Shown piece by piece: positions 15,560 to 24,556 of a DNA stretch of 39,531 nt. Made by a program: the position numbers and the translations under genes. Position 1 is the stretch's first letter. Each line of letters opens with the position of its first letter. Origin of the DNA: Treponema sp. (lineage in GTDB: Bacteria > Spirochaetota > Spirochaetia > Treponematales > Treponemataceae); NCBI GenBank assembly GCA_024690865.1, contig JAILON010000096.1, positions 1-39,531 of the forward strand, written 5' to 3'. A model generated the notes under the pieces. The model saw nothing but the letters and a program-made list of their open reading frames with translations, made no database searches and was not told the origin of the DNA.

Positions 15560-16930
15560 ATGGACAACATAGCGACAGTGATTGCGTTTGCGGTAGTCAT
15601 CGCCATATTGGTCATTGTATGTTTCATCATATTAAAGACCCTCCTCACACCTAAGAAAATCGGCAGTATTCAGAAGTTAATTAAGATGGGCAAAGCCCAG
15701 CAGGCTCAGAAAGTGGCGAAAGCCATACTGACGAAAAACCCGAAGGATTATGTGGCGCACTACTGGCTGGGCGAGGCCTATATGGCCGAAAACAAGACCG
15801 CGCTGGCCTTCATGGAGTTCAAGAGCGTCGCCCAGCATATGGTGTTCGACGGAACCATCCCCGAAGTGCCCTTCAGGAAGCAGTTGGCCAAGCTTTACGT
15901 AAAATACAATGAGAATGATAATGCGCTGAAGGAGTACCTGCTCCTGACCAAGCAGGATCCTAAGAACCCTGACAACTACTTGGAGTGCGGTAAGCTCTTT
16001 GACGAGGCTAATGACCATGCTGCCGCTCTCGGGGCTTACCAGAAGGTCATACAGCTGGCACCCCGCAACGCGAAGGCCCATGCCGCCCTCTCAAACCTGT
16101 ATGTGCATACCAAGCAGTATGCCGATGCGAGGGCAGAGATAGACACGGCCATAAAGCTTTCGCCGGAGTCGCCGTCCAACTACTACTATCTGGGGAAGAT
16201 CCTGAAGGAAACGCATGATTACCCGGGGGCCGTCAAAGCATTCGAAAAGGGGCAGCGGGATCCGGAATTCAAGCAGCGCGCCCTCATAGAGAAAGGAAGC
16301 TGCTTCATGCTGGCAGGCCAGATAGACAGGGCTACGGCGGAATTTGAGAATGCCATCAAGAACACAAAGAACGAGGGAAGCCAGGAAACCCTTTACGCAC
16401 GCTACTTCCTGGCCGACTGCTACGAGAAGAACCACAAGATAGAGGAAGCCATAGGCCAGTGGACGGAGATTTCAAAAAAGAACCCGAAATTCCGCGATGT
16501 CCCGACAAAGCTGAACCAGTACAAGGACGTGCAGACCAATGACAGCATCAAGGAGTACCTTACGGCCACCCCGCAGGGATTCCTGGACATAGCGAAGAAA
16601 GCAGCAAAGACAGGCTTCAACCTGGTTTCCATGAACATTGAGAGCACGAAATACGGTTGTATAATGCTGGCTACGGAGGAATCTGCGGAAAGCTGGAAGA
16701 ACGCCCGCAAGCAGGTATGGCTGGTGCAGTTCTACCGGATAAGCAAGCCTATTGAGGAAGCGGCAGTCCAGAAGGTGGCGGATGTGCTGAAAGAAAAGAA
16801 ATACTACAAGGCTGTCATATTCTCATCATCAGGATTCGCAATAGAAGCAGTGAACTTCGCGGAGAACAGGCCCATAGTCCTGGCGGGAAAGGAGATGGTG
16901 GAAAGCATACTTTCAAGGGCGGGCTTATAG
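15560..16930 (+). CDS. Membrane-anchored TPR protein with nuclease-fold-like C-terminus
   Basis: A single N-terminal membrane segment (IATVIAFAVVIAILVIVCFI, residues 4-23) is followed by about seven TPRs (residues 33-310), for example ALGAYQKVIQLAPRNAKAHA. The last 100 residues contain KQVWLVQFYRISKPI, then YKAVIFSSSGFAIEAVNFAE and RPIVLAGKEMVESIL. That pattern resembles an Mrr_cat-type restriction-nuclease fold, but the usual D...ExK catalytic residues are not evident, so it is probably a binding version. AAGGTGG lies 12 bases before the ATG. It is the first gene of a three-gene run with a phosphoesterase and a ParB-like protein. Spirochaete flagellar-collar proteins are also TPR proteins; that role is only one possibility. 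Confidence 0.75.
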   Translation: MDNIATVIAFAVVIAILVIVCFIILKTLLTPKKIGSIQKLIKMGKAQQAQKVAKAILTKNPKDYVAHYWLGEAYMAENKTALAFMEFKSVAQHMVFDGTIPEVPFRKQLAKLYVKYNENDNALKEYLLLTKQDPKNPDNYLECGKLFDEANDHAAALGAYQKVIQLAPRNAKAHAALSNLYVHTKQYADARAEIDTAIKLSPESPSNYYYLGKILKETHDYPGAVKAFEKGQRDPEFKQRALIEKGSCFMLAGQIDRATAEFENAIKNTKNEGSQETLYARYFLADCYEKNHKIEEAIGQWTEISKKNPKFRDVPTKLNQYKDVQTNDSIKEYLTATPQGFLDIAKKAAKTGFNLVSMNIESTKYGCIMLATEESAESWKNARKQVWLVQFYRISKPIEEAAVQKVADVLKEKKYYKAVIFSSSGFAIEAVNFAENRPIVLAGKEMVESILSRAGL

Positions 16931-16934
16931 CAGA

Positions 16935-17699
16935 ATGCGGTTCCTGTGCGTTTCCGACCAGATAGATCCACTCATATACTCCACCGTCCTGAAAGAACGT
17001 TATGACGATGTGGATGCGGTGTTCTGTGCTGGAGACCTGCCAATGGACTACGTTGACTTTATAGTGACCTCGCTGGGAAAGCGTACCTACTTCGTTTTCG
17101 GAAACCACGATTTGACGGAATTCGACTATTACCGGAGGGGAGGAAAGGCGGACCCAACGCCAAGCGCACCGTTCGGAGATCCGACGTTGAGCCATGCCCA
17201 CGGGGGCGACTATGTAAGCAACAAGAGCCTTAGGGTCAAAAAGCTGTCCTTCAAGCTGCCGAACGGATCTTCCACCCCCCTGCTCATCGCCGGAGTCTCA
17301 GGTTCCATACGGTACAACAACGGCAAGGACCAGTACACCGAGGGAGAGATGAAAAGGCAGCTCCTCTTCCTTGCCCCGCAGCTTATATGGAATAAAATTC
17401 GCTACGGTCGCTATTGCGACGTGTTCCTGACCCATGCCTCACCCAGGCACATCCATGACAAGGAGGATGCCTGCCACAAGGGCTTCGAATGCTTCAACTG
17501 GTTCATCCAGAAATTCAAGCCCGCACTGCTCATGCACGGACATATACACCTGTATGACCTGGCAACTCCCCGGACGACGGTCAGCGACATGACCACGGTT
17601 GTCAATGTCTACAGCCACATAGTCATAGATTTCAATCCTATATTCTCAGACAAAGGAAGTTATGCAAACTCAAACATTACTATCCTCTCAGACCGATGA
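16935..17699 (+). CDS. Calcineurin-like metallophosphoesterase
   Basis: The 254-residue protein has the metallophosphoesterase motif series: CVSDQID at residues 6-11, CAGDLP at 31-36, FGNHDL at 55-60, LTHASPRHIHD around 165-175 and MHGHIHLYD at 200-208. These residues bind two metal ions in the active site. Motif I is normally DxH; here it reads D8-Q9-I10, so one metal ligand is replaced or supplied by D11. The substrate cannot be predicted. It starts four bases after the TPR gene stop with no Shine-Dalgarno site, so translation is probably coupled, and its last 38 bases overlap the ParB-like gene. Confidence 0.87.
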   Translation: MRFLCVSDQIDPLIYSTVLKERYDDVDAVFCAGDLPMDYVDFIVTSLGKRTYFVFGNHDLTEFDYYRRGGKADPTPSAPFGDPTLSHAHGGDYVSNKSLRVKKLSFKLPNGSSTPLLIAGVSGSIRYNNGKDQYTEGEMKRQLLFLAPQLIWNKIRYGRYCDVFLTHASPRHIHDKEDACHKGFECFNWFIQKFKPALLMHGHIHLYDLATPRTTVSDMTTVVNVYSHIVIDFNPIFSDKGSYANSNITILSDR

Positions 17700-18630
17700 G
17701 GACTTCAACAAGGCCCGCAACAAGGCCCTTTTCAACGAGCTGCAGCACCTTTTACGGCCCGACGAGGCTACACTGATTTCATTTTCCGACATACGGAAAC
17801 TGCTGAAGCCCAAAAACGAGGTCTACATAGGGATGCAGATTGTCCCCGTGGACAAAATAGTCGGAAGCGAGGGCCGCTACAAGGACTTCGACAATCATTT
17901 CTTTCCCAAGAGCCGCTTCCTCAAGAACCGTTGGGAACACGTGGATATGGCCCATCTGCAGGACATCACCCTGCCCCCCATCAGCCTTTACGAGGTGGGA
18001 GGGCTGTACTTTGTCCGTGACGGCAACCACAGGGTTTCCGTTGCCAAGGCACAGGGAGTGGAAAACATCGACGCAGACGTGGTGAGCCTGCAGAGCGAGA
18101 TAAAATTCAAGTCGGGAACAACCAAGCAGGACATGGTGAAGCAGGTCATAAACTATGAAAAGCGGGTGTTCTATGCGGAAACGGCATTCGGGGACATAAC
18201 CGACTGCTGGACATTGGATTTTTCCACTCCAGGCCAGTACGACCTGATCTACAACCACATCCTCATCCACAAATACTACATAAACCAAGGCATACAGGAA
18301 GAGATCCCCTTTGAAGACGCCGTCATGTCCTGGTTCCAGAACGTGTACCTTCCTGTCATAAAAGTGATCGGCAGCCAACACATCATCCGCCTGTTCAAGG
18401 GCAGGACCAAGAGCGACCTTTACATCTACTTGATAAAATACTGGGACGAGCTCAAGCAGAAATTTGGCAACGACTACAGCCTGGATCTCGCGGCGAAGAA
18501 CTTCAAGAGCGAAAGCCAGAAGAACACGTTCCTCGGGAAAATCAAGAACGCAATAGCCCGCAGAAACATGAAAAAGCTTCTTGCTCCCTCCGACAACCCA
18601 CAGAAGCAAGAGGAACAGCTTCAAAAGTAA
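17662..18630 (+). CDS. ParB/Srx-fold protein (DUF4032-like N-terminal region)
   Basis: The 322-residue protein contains IVPVDKIVGSEGRYKDFD (residues 60-77), LPPISLYEVGGLYFVRDGNH (104-123) and RVSVAKAQGVENIDADV (124-140). This is the pattern of ParB/Srx-like domains such as those at the start of DUF4032-type proteins, where DGNHR(V/I)SVA is the signature. The C-terminal half, about residues 150-300, is helical and not recognised. A good AGGAAG ribosome site sits just before the ATG inside the phosphoesterase gene. ParB-like folds can bind DNA or nucleotides or act as kinases or nucleases, so the family alone does not fix the role. It is the last gene of a run starting at 15560. Confidence 0.78.
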   Translation: MQTQTLLSSQTDEDFNKARNKALFNELQHLLRPDEATLISFSDIRKLLKPKNEVYIGMQIVPVDKIVGSEGRYKDFDNHFFPKSRFLKNRWEHVDMAHLQDITLPPISLYEVGGLYFVRDGNHRVSVAKAQGVENIDADVVSLQSEIKFKSGTTKQDMVKQVINYEKRVFYAETAFGDITDCWTLDFSTPGQYDLIYNHILIHKYYINQGIQEEIPFEDAVMSWFQNVYLPVIKVIGSQHIIRLFKGRTKSDLYIYLIKYWDELKQKFGNDYSLDLAAKNFKSESQKNTFLGKIKNAIARRNMKKLLAPSDNPQKQEEQLQK

Positions 18631-18665
18631 CCAACCTTTGAAACATACTCAAGAGTAAGGCATCC

Positions 18666-20162
18666 TCAGGCCAAAGTCCCCAGGCAGTCCAGCTCCCCTC
18701 CAGAGGCAATCGAATCCTCCAGGCATCTGCCTATGACCAGGTTAACAAGGCTGCCGCTAGCGGGTCCTTCTCCATTCGCTTCCCCCCCCCTACCGGCTCC
18801 GTCCGGCAAGGGGCATTCCACATGCAGGTAGTTTCCCGTCACCGCATGGAGTACGCCCGGTCCTTGGCTCCGGCTGTGCTCTACAACAGCCTGGAGGGTC
18901 CTGCCCTCCCACTGCCCCGCATACGAGATTTTACCTTCAACGGCCTTCCTCGTCAGCCAGGCAACGCGCTTCCCCTTTACGCTCTCGGGAACCTGCCCCT
19001 TCATGCTCATGGCAGGGGTGCCGGGACGGGCAGAAAAAGGAAAGGCATGTATCCAAGCAAAAGAACTTTTCTCGCAGAGGGCTTTCGTGGCAGCGAAGTC
19101 CTCCTCGCTTTCACCTGGAAAACCAGCTATGATGTCGCAGGAGATAAAGGGATTTTCCTTTATCTCCCTCAGCCGTGCAATGGCCCGATCAACATGTGAA
19201 AGAGAATGGGGCCGCCGCATGGCCTGCAGGATCCTGTCGCTGCCCGACTGGATGCTCAAGTGAAAAAAGGGCTGCACGCGGGGATGGGCAAGGACGGCAC
19301 AAAGCTTTTCATCGACGCTTTCAGGATATAAACTTGAAAGCCGAAAGAAAATTCTGTCGGTTCCTTCCAAAAGACCTTCCACCAAAGACGCAAGGCCAAC
19401 CGACCGCCCCTGTCCATCTTCCCCCCGCCACTGGCTCAGGTTCACACCAGTCAGCACAGCCTCGGTTACGCCTGTTTCCTCCAGCTTCCTCGCACGGCGA
19501 ACAGCCTCATCGAGCGGCAATGAGACGGAAGCCCCCCTCGCAAGGTGGATGCGACAATAGGAACACTCGCAGTTGCATCCGTCCTGCAGCTTGAGCGTCG
19601 CCCTGCTATGTTTCTGGAATACATTGGTATAGAGAGTGAACGCATTTACCGGAGGTGCTTTCCGTCTGATGGGAGGGACAAGCAGTGGGGAAGCGGAGGA
19701 GGAAAGCTTTCTCTGTATGAATACATCAAGCCGGTCATGGCGAAAAAGGCCCTCCGCAATGCAAAGGTCCCCCCCCGCAACCATTGCCGTAGGCAGGAGT
19801 GAAAGGACAAATTTGCCCGTACCGGGAATAATGGAAATTCTCTCTGTCGATATGGCGCACAGCAACTCCCCGTCCAAGGCAGCATAGCACCCAGTAACTA
19901 TTACCAGTGCAACAGGAAACTTTTCCAGCATGAGCCGGATAATCCGCCTGGCCTTCTGCTCCGCCTTGCCCGTCACCGTACAGGTATTTATAACGGCAAG
20001 GACAACATCGCGGTCAACAGGGGAAGCCGCCGTCAGCGGATTCATATCAACCGTAAATCCACTTTCTGAAAAAAAACGGGCGGCCCCCTCGCTCTCATCG
20101 TGGTTCAGGCGGCAGCCCAAGGTCTCAAAATGTATCGTACCCGTCACAGGCGGCTCTGGCAA
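18666..20162 (-). CDS. mtaB: tRNA (N6-threonylcarbamoyladenosine-37 C2)-methylthiotransferase
   Basis: MtaB is a radical-SAM enzyme that converts t6A37 to ms2t6A37 in tRNAs reading ANN codons, using two 4Fe-4S clusters. The N-terminal UPF0004 domain has Cys17 (ETLGCRLNHDE), Cys61 (INTCTVTGKAEQ) and Cys92 (VTGCYA). The radical-SAM cluster is C196-x3-C200-x2-C203 (GCNCECSYCRI). TGVNLSQWRG, FFHLSIQSGSD and CDIIAGFPGESEEDF are family motifs, and a TRAM-like C-terminal region follows. At 498 residues it is somewhat long, with insertions before the radical-SAM domain and a Gly-rich insert near the end. It overlaps the upstream TPR gene by 19 bases and is convergent with the ParB-like gene. Confidence 0.93.
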   Translation of the reverse strand: MPEPPVTGTIHFETLGCRLNHDESEGAARFFSESGFTVDMNPLTAASPVDRDVVLAVINTCTVTGKAEQKARRIIRLMLEKFPVALVIVTGCYAALDGELLCAISTERISIIPGTGKFVLSLLPTAMVAGGDLCIAEGLFRHDRLDVFIQRKLSSSASPLLVPPIRRKAPPVNAFTLYTNVFQKHSRATLKLQDGCNCECSYCRIHLARGASVSLPLDEAVRRARKLEETGVTEAVLTGVNLSQWRGEDGQGRSVGLASLVEGLLEGTDRIFFRLSSLYPESVDEKLCAVLAHPRVQPFFHLSIQSGSDRILQAMRRPHSLSHVDRAIARLREIKENPFISCDIIAGFPGESEEDFAATKALCEKSSFAWIHAFPFSARPGTPAMSMKGQVPESVKGKRVAWLTRKAVEGKISYAGQWEGRTLQAVVEHSRSQGPGVLHAVTGNYLHVECPLPDGAGRGGEANGEGPASGSLVNLVIGRCLEDSIASGGELDCLGTLA

Positions 20163-20791
20163 CGTTCCTTCCCGCTCTTGGCATCGGCAAGGTTGGCGTT
20201 CAAGGACAAGGCCTTGTCATATGCTTCAATTGCGGAAGTGTACTCTTTGCACATCTCGCGGGCATATCCCAGCCGGGTCCAATAGTCAGCCCGCTCCGGC
20301 TTGTTCCTGACGGCAGTCGTAAGGGCTATGTCCGCATGCTGGAATTTCGACTGCTTTATATAGATTTCTCCCATATAGTAATAAGAAAGCACGTAGTCGC
20401 CCTCGCTTTCCCGGGCATTGGAAACATACCGCTGGAAATATGAAAGGGCAGCATCGTTCTTCCCCAAGTAATACTCGGCCTCTCCAAGGGCCTCGATAAT
20501 CCGTATGTCATAGGAGTTTTCTTTCCGGGCCTGCAGGCCCTTCTCTTCTGCCTGAAGGTAGCGCTTCTGCCGGAGCAGGGACCAGATGAGCACACTGTAT
20601 GCATCCATATTGGCGGGGTTCGCCTTTATCTCCTGTTCACATATCGCTATGGCAGCATCGTACTGCCTGTTCCTGTACAGTTGGAGGGCATCCTTCTGAA
20701 CCGTGGTCTGTGCGCACAGGCCCAGACCAAGCCCCATGACGACCGTCAAAAGGCACAGGCGTTTTACATTAGACCCCATTATCCTTGTCAT
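20144..20791 (-). CDS. Secreted TPR protein
   Basis: From the ATG at 20791 the 215-residue product begins MTRIMGSNVKRLCLLTVVMG and then LGLGLCAQ, a signal peptide. A second start four codons later would serve equally. Five TPR units follow (ALQLYRNRQYDAAIAICEQE, YSVLIWSLLRQKRYLQAEE, ALGEAEYYLGKNDAALSYF, YYYMGEIYIKQSKFQHADI, and WTRLGYAREMCKEYTSAIEA). The longer open frame from 20908 is rejected because the signal peptide begins at 20791 and GAGGGG is ten bases upstream of it. It lies between bactofilin (41 bases upstream) and mtaB (19-base overlap) and is probably co-transcribed with both. Confidence 0.8.
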   Translation of the reverse strand: MTRIMGSNVKRLCLLTVVMGLGLGLCAQTTVQKDALQLYRNRQYDAAIAICEQEIKANPANMDAYSVLIWSLLRQKRYLQAEEKGLQARKENSYDIRIIEALGEAEYYLGKNDAALSYFQRYVSNARESEGDYVLSYYYMGEIYIKQSKFQHADIALTTAVRNKPERADYWTRLGYAREMCKEYTSAIEAYDKALSLNANLADAKSGKERCQSRL

Positions 20792-20832
20792 ACAAGCACA
20801 TCCCCTCTGATCTTTTAAAATATGCACCCGGA

Positions 20833-21258
20833 CTACAGGCTGGAACCTACGGACTCTTCTCCCGACTCGCCATCCACAGGCGAAGGAACGTCCTCCAGCA
20901 TGGTACAACGGCCGGAGAAAACCGCACCATTTTCCAAAACGACCTTGCGAGACGAGATGTCGCCTTTGACAGAACCGGTTGCGGTGACATAGATAAGCCG
21001 GGCGGCATCAATGTCGCCAAGCACCTTCCCCCGTATGTACACCCGGTCCGAAACGATATCGGCATCCACCACCGCCCCGGTGTCTATGAGCAGGTCGCTG
21101 GCGGACTTGATATGCCCGTTGACCTTTCCCTTTATGAAAAAAGGCTTGTCAAAGCTGATGGTTCCCTTGAACGTGATGTCAGAGGCAAGGACCGTATCAA
21201 AGTCCTCCTCGTCCGTATCAAACTTGTCCACCGCCTTTCCGTTTATATCCGTAGCCAT
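20833..21258 (-). CDS. Bactofilin
   Basis: Bactofilins polymerise without nucleotide into a right-handed beta-helix and act as scaffolds for cell shape and envelope proteins. The core is at about residues 25-120: ITFKGTISFDKPFFIKGKVN, IDTGAVVDADIVSDRVYIRG, KVLGDIDAARLIYVTATGSV and KGDISSRKVVLENGAVFSG, the repeated GxI/GxV pattern of the beta-helix. Disordered, acidic tails flank it (EDVPSPVDGESGEESVGSSL at the end). At 141 residues it has the usual length. There is no ribosome site; a promoter ends eight bases before the ATG, so the message is probably leaderless. The TPR gene that follows may be its partner. Confidence 0.93.
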   Translation of the reverse strand: MATDINGKAVDKFDTDEEDFDTVLASDITFKGTISFDKPFFIKGKVNGHIKSASDLLIDTGAVVDADIVSDRVYIRGKVLGDIDAARLIYVTATGSVKGDISSRKVVLENGAVFSGRCTMLEDVPSPVDGESGEESVGSSL

Positions 21259-21295
21259 TACAATATATTGTAGCGATTAGCCGTCAGCACGTCAA
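21259..21295 (-). promoter_or_regulatory. Bactofilin promoter with 14-bp palindrome
   Basis: Read leftwards: TTGACG at 21295-21290 (overlapping the coaD stop), a 17-base spacer, TACAAT at 21272-21267. The start site would be at about 21260, two bases before the ATG. The -10 lies inside the perfect palindrome TACAATATATTGTA (21259-21272) that abuts the start codon and could be an operator. Confidence 0.55.
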
Positions 21296-21783
21296 TTGCT
21301 CAAAAAACCCCGATATTTCTCTTTTATCGCGTCAACGACGATGGAAGGAACCATGCCGCTGATGTCGCCGCCGAAACGGGCGACTTCTTTGATGCTGCTG
21401 CTCCGTATGAGGAAGTAACGCTGCTCGGTGGGAACCAGCAGTGTCTCCACTTCCCCGTTCAGCGAGCGGTTCATCAAGGACAGGTCGAATTCGTAGGAGA
21501 AATCGTTCGTGTTGCGGATTCCCCTCAGGAGCACTTTCGCACCGACGGCCCGGCAGTAGTCCGCAATCAGCGTATTGCAGGTGTGCACCTGAACGTTGCT
21601 GAAGCCTTTCGTCAGCTCCTTCAGCATGGCAAGCCGCTCCTCTGCCGAGAAAAGGCAGGTCTTGTCCGGGTTAATCGAGATGGCGACGTCGATGCGGTCA
21701 AAGAGCCTGCAGGTCCGCTCGATGATGTTCAGGTGTCCGTAGGTCGGCGGATCGAATGTGCCGGGGAATACTGCCGTTATCAT
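21292..21783 (-). CDS. coaD: Phosphopantetheine adenylyltransferase
   Basis: CoaD transfers AMP from ATP to 4'-phosphopantetheine, giving dephospho-CoA, the penultimate step of coenzyme A synthesis, in the cytoplasm. The nucleotidyltransferase motif GTFDPPTYGHLNII is at residues 8-21, the substrate-binding VLLRGIRNTNDFSYE lies around 84-98, and the C-terminal RSSSIKEVARFGG (the ISSTxVR-like site) around 128-140. The length of 163 residues is normal for the bacterial hexamer. GGGGAAGGG precedes the ATG. It starts nine bases after leuS ends and is very likely co-transcribed with it. Confidence 0.96.
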   Translation of the reverse strand: MITAVFPGTFDPPTYGHLNIIERTCRLFDRIDVAISINPDKTCLFSAEERLAMLKELTKGFSNVQVHTCNTLIADYCRAVGAKVLLRGIRNTNDFSYEFDLSLMNRSLNGEVETLLVPTEQRYFLIRSSSIKEVARFGGDISGMVPSIVVDAIKEKYRGFLSN

Positions 21784-21792
21784 GCCCTTCCC

Positions 21793-24459
21793 CTACTTCG
21801 CGACGATGTTGACGAGCTTGTCCGGCACGATGACGACCTTGACGATGCTCTTTCCGTCAAGGAACTTCTTGGCCCCCTCTGTCTCAAGGGCAGTCTTCTG
21901 GAGCGTGTCCTTGTCCGTGCCGGGGGCGGCCTGGAACTTGTCGCGGAGCTTGCCGTTTATCATAACGACGATTTCCTTGCTGTCTTCCTTGGCAAAGTCC
22001 TCGCTGAATTCCGGCCAACTCTCATAGGCGAGCGTCTTGTCGTGCCCGGCCTTCTGCCAAAGCTCCTCTCCCATGTGGGGGGCGTAGCAGGCGAGCATCT
22101 TGACAAACCCTTCCCAGAAGGCGCGGGGCAGCTTGTCCAGCTTGGAAGCCTCGTTGATGAAAATCATCATCTGGCTTATCGCCGTGTTGAAGCTCAGGCT
22201 GTCAGTGTCGTCCGAGACTTTCCTGACTGTCTTGGCGTAAGTCTTGCGGAGCGAGACGAGCTTGTCGTCGTCCAGCTTTCCCGTCACGTCAATGTCGCAG
22301 AGCTCCTTCTGGCCCACCGCCCAGACCTTGTCCAGGAAGCGGCTTATTCCGATCAGTCCCTGGGTGTTCCAGGGCTTGGACTCGGTGAGCGGCCCCATGA
22401 ACATCTCGTACATGCGCACGCTGTCCGCCCCGTAGTTCTGGATCATCTCGTCGGGGTTCACGACGTTCTTGAGCGACTTGCTCATCTTGGCGATGACCCG
22501 CTCAAGCTTCTCGCCGGTCTCCTTCTCCTTGAAGCTGCCGTCAGAGGCCTCTTCCACCTGATCGACGGGGACGAGGGATTTGTTGGCCCTCTGGAAGGCG
22601 AAGCTCGTTATCATCCCCTGGTTTATGAGCCTGTGGAAGGGTTCCTTCGTGGAAACCACCCCGATGTCGTACAAAACCTTGTGCCAGAAGCGGCTGTAAA
22701 GCAGGTGCAGGACGGCATGTTCCGCCCCTCCCACGTAGAGGTCAACCGGCATCCAGTAGCTCTCCGCCTCTTTGGAGCAGAACTCCTTGTCGTTGTGGGG
22801 GTCCAGGTAGCGCAGGTAGTACCAGCAGCTTCCCGCCCACTGGGGCATCGTGTTGGTCTCGCGGCGTGCCTTGCCGCCGCACACGGGGCACGTGCAGTTG
22901 ACCCACTCGTCTATTCCGGCAAGGGGCGACTCGCCCGTACCCGTCGGCTGATAGGACTTGACGGCGGGAAGCTCAAGCGGCAGCTGGTCCTCGGGAACGG
23001 GAACGGTACCGCACTTGGGGCAGTGCACGAGCGGAATCGGCTCGCCCCAGTAGCGCTGGCGGCTGAAGACCCAGTCGCGCAGCTTGTAGCTGACGGCCTT
23101 GTTGCCGATTCCCTCTTTGCCGAGCCACTCTATTATGGAAGGAATGACCTCTTTTGTCGCCCTTCCGCTGAAGTCGGCGGAGTTGATCGAATAGCCGTCC
23201 TTGGCGGGCGTGCACTCGCTGGCAACGTCGAACACATCGGGGTGGGCGGCGGCAAGCTTGGCGTAAGCACTCACATTCTTTGCGGCCTCGCGGATCATCG
23301 CGGCCCCCTTCGCCTCGTCGCCGTCCGCAAGGGAAGCGACCTCTTCCTTGCTCGCGACGACCTTGATTATCTTGAGGCCGAACTTCTTGGCAAACTCCCA
23401 GTCCCTCTCGTCGTGGGCGGGAACGGCCATGATCGCGCCGGTTCCGTGGCCGGTCAGGACGTAGTCGGAAATCCAGATGGGCACCTTCGCGCCGTTCACG
23501 GGGTCAATGCCGTAGCTGCCGGTAAAGACGCCGGTCTTGTCCTTGGCAAGGTCGGTCCGCTCCAGGTCGGACTTCTTGGCGGCCTGCTCGATGTAGGCCT
23601 CGACGGCAGCCTTCTGCTCCGGCGTAGTCAGGCTGGCGACCATCTTGTGCTCAGGAGCGAGGACCATGTAGGTCGCGCCGTAGAGGGTGTCGGGCCTGGT
23701 CGTGTAGACGCGGATTTTCTCATTTGTCGCCTTGCCGTCGGCCCCGGCAATCGCGAAGTCAACCTCCGCTCCCTCGGACCGGCCTATCCAGTTGCGCTGC
23801 ATCAGCTTGACGCTCTCGGGCCAGTCCAGGCCGTCCAGATCCTTTATGAGGTCATCGGCGTAAGCGGTGATTTTCAGAATCCACTGACGGATAGTCTTGT
23901 GGGTGACGGAAGCGCCGCATCTCTCGCACTTGCCTTCCTTGACCTCCTCGTTGGCAAGGCCGGTCTTGCACTCGGGGCACCAGTTGATCGGTGTCTCCGC
24001 CTCGTATGCAAGGCCCTTCTTGTAGAGCTGCAGGAAAATCCACTGGGTCCACTTGTAGTAGTCCGGGGTGCAGGTGCGGACCTCGCGGTCCCAGTCGTAG
24101 GAGAAGCCCAGGGCCTTTATCTGCTGGGTGAAATGCTCGATGTTCTTGAATGTCGTCGCGGAAGGATGGGTCCCCGTCTTTATCGCATAGTTCTCGGCAG
24201 GAAGGCCGAACGCGTCGTAGCCCATCGGATGCAGGACGTTGTAGCCCTTCATCCTCAGGTAGCGGCAGTATATGTCCGTCGCAGTATAGCCTTCGGGGTG
24301 GCCGACGTGCAGGCCCGCCCCCGACGGATAGGGAAACATGTCAAGGACGTAGCGCCGCTTGTCCTTGGGGAAGCGGCTGTCCTCCGTCACCTTGAATGTC
24401 TTGTTGTCATCCCAGTATTTCTGCCATTTGCTCTCAATCTCGCCGAACGGATACGCCAT
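21793..24459 (-). CDS. leuS: Leucyl-tRNA synthetase
   Basis: LeuS charges tRNA-Leu with leucine, with editing by a CP1 domain. The 888-residue length is that of the bacterial enzyme. The class I signature appears as HVGH at residues 51-54 after PYPSGAGL, and KMSKS around residue 656 ([15 protein letters not shown]). The editing domain includes [19 protein letters not shown] and [19 protein letters not shown], and zinc-type Cys pairs occur (CPECKTG, CERCG). GAGG before the ATG supports the start. Coding bias makes the opposite strand open for about 1000 codons; that frame is not a gene. It is the first gene of leuS-coaD. Confidence 0.98.
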   Translation of the reverse strand: MAYPFGEIESKWQKYWDDNKTFKVTEDSRFPKDKRRYVLDMFPYPSGAGLHVGHPEGYTATDIYCRYLRMKGYNVLHPMGYDAFGLPAENYAIKTGTHPSATTFKNIEHFTQQIKALGFSYDWDREVRTCTPDYYKWTQWIFLQLYKKGLAYEAETPINWCPECKTGLANEEVKEGKCERCGASVTHKTIRQWILKITAYADDLIKDLDGLDWPESVKLMQRNWIGRSEGAEVDFAIAGADGKATNEKIRVYTTRPDTLYGATYMVLAPEHKMVASLTTPEQKAAVEAYIEQAAKKSDLERTDLAKDKTGVFTGSYGIDPVNGAKVPIWISDYVLTGHGTGAIMAVPAHDERDWEFAKKFGLKIIKVVASKEEVASLADGDEAKGAAMIREAAKNVSAYAKLAAAHPDVFDVASECTPAKDGYSINSADFSGRATKEVIPSIIEWLGKEGIGNKAVSYKLRDWVFSRQRYWGEPIPLVHCPKCGTVPVPEDQLPLELPAVKSYQPTGTGESPLAGIDEWVNCTCPVCGGKARRETNTMPQWAGSCWYYLRYLDPHNDKEFCSKEAESYWMPVDLYVGGAEHAVLHLLYSRFWHKVLYDIGVVSTKEPFHRLINQGMITSFAFQRANKSLVPVDQVEEASDGSFKEKETGEKLERVIAKMSKSLKNVVNPDEMIQNYGADSVRMYEMFMGPLTESKPWNTQGLIGISRFLDKVWAVGQKELCDIDVTGKLDDDKLVSLRKTYAKTVRKVSDDTDSLSFNTAISQMMIFINEASKLDKLPRAFWEGFVKMLACYAPHMGEELWQKAGHDKTLAYESWPEFSEDFAKEDSKEIVVMINGKLRDKFQAAPGTDKDTLQKTALETEGAKKFLDGKSIVKVVIVPDKLVNIVAK

Positions 24460-24493
24460 AGCCTAAAACCTCGTAAATCTTGTGTAATGAAGG

Positions 24494-24502
24494 ATACTAT
24501 AG
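24494..24502 (-). promoter_or_regulatory. Extended -10 promoter of leuS
   Basis: Read leftwards: TGC (24502-24500) then TATAGT (24499-24494), giving a leader of about 28 bases that still contains the GAGG ribosome site. No -35 close to consensus is visible, as expected for an extended -10. Confidence 0.45.
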
Positions 24503-24556
24503 CACCTTTCGCCGGTTTGGGAAAGTGGGGGGATATATCGCAGCGACACACGAATG

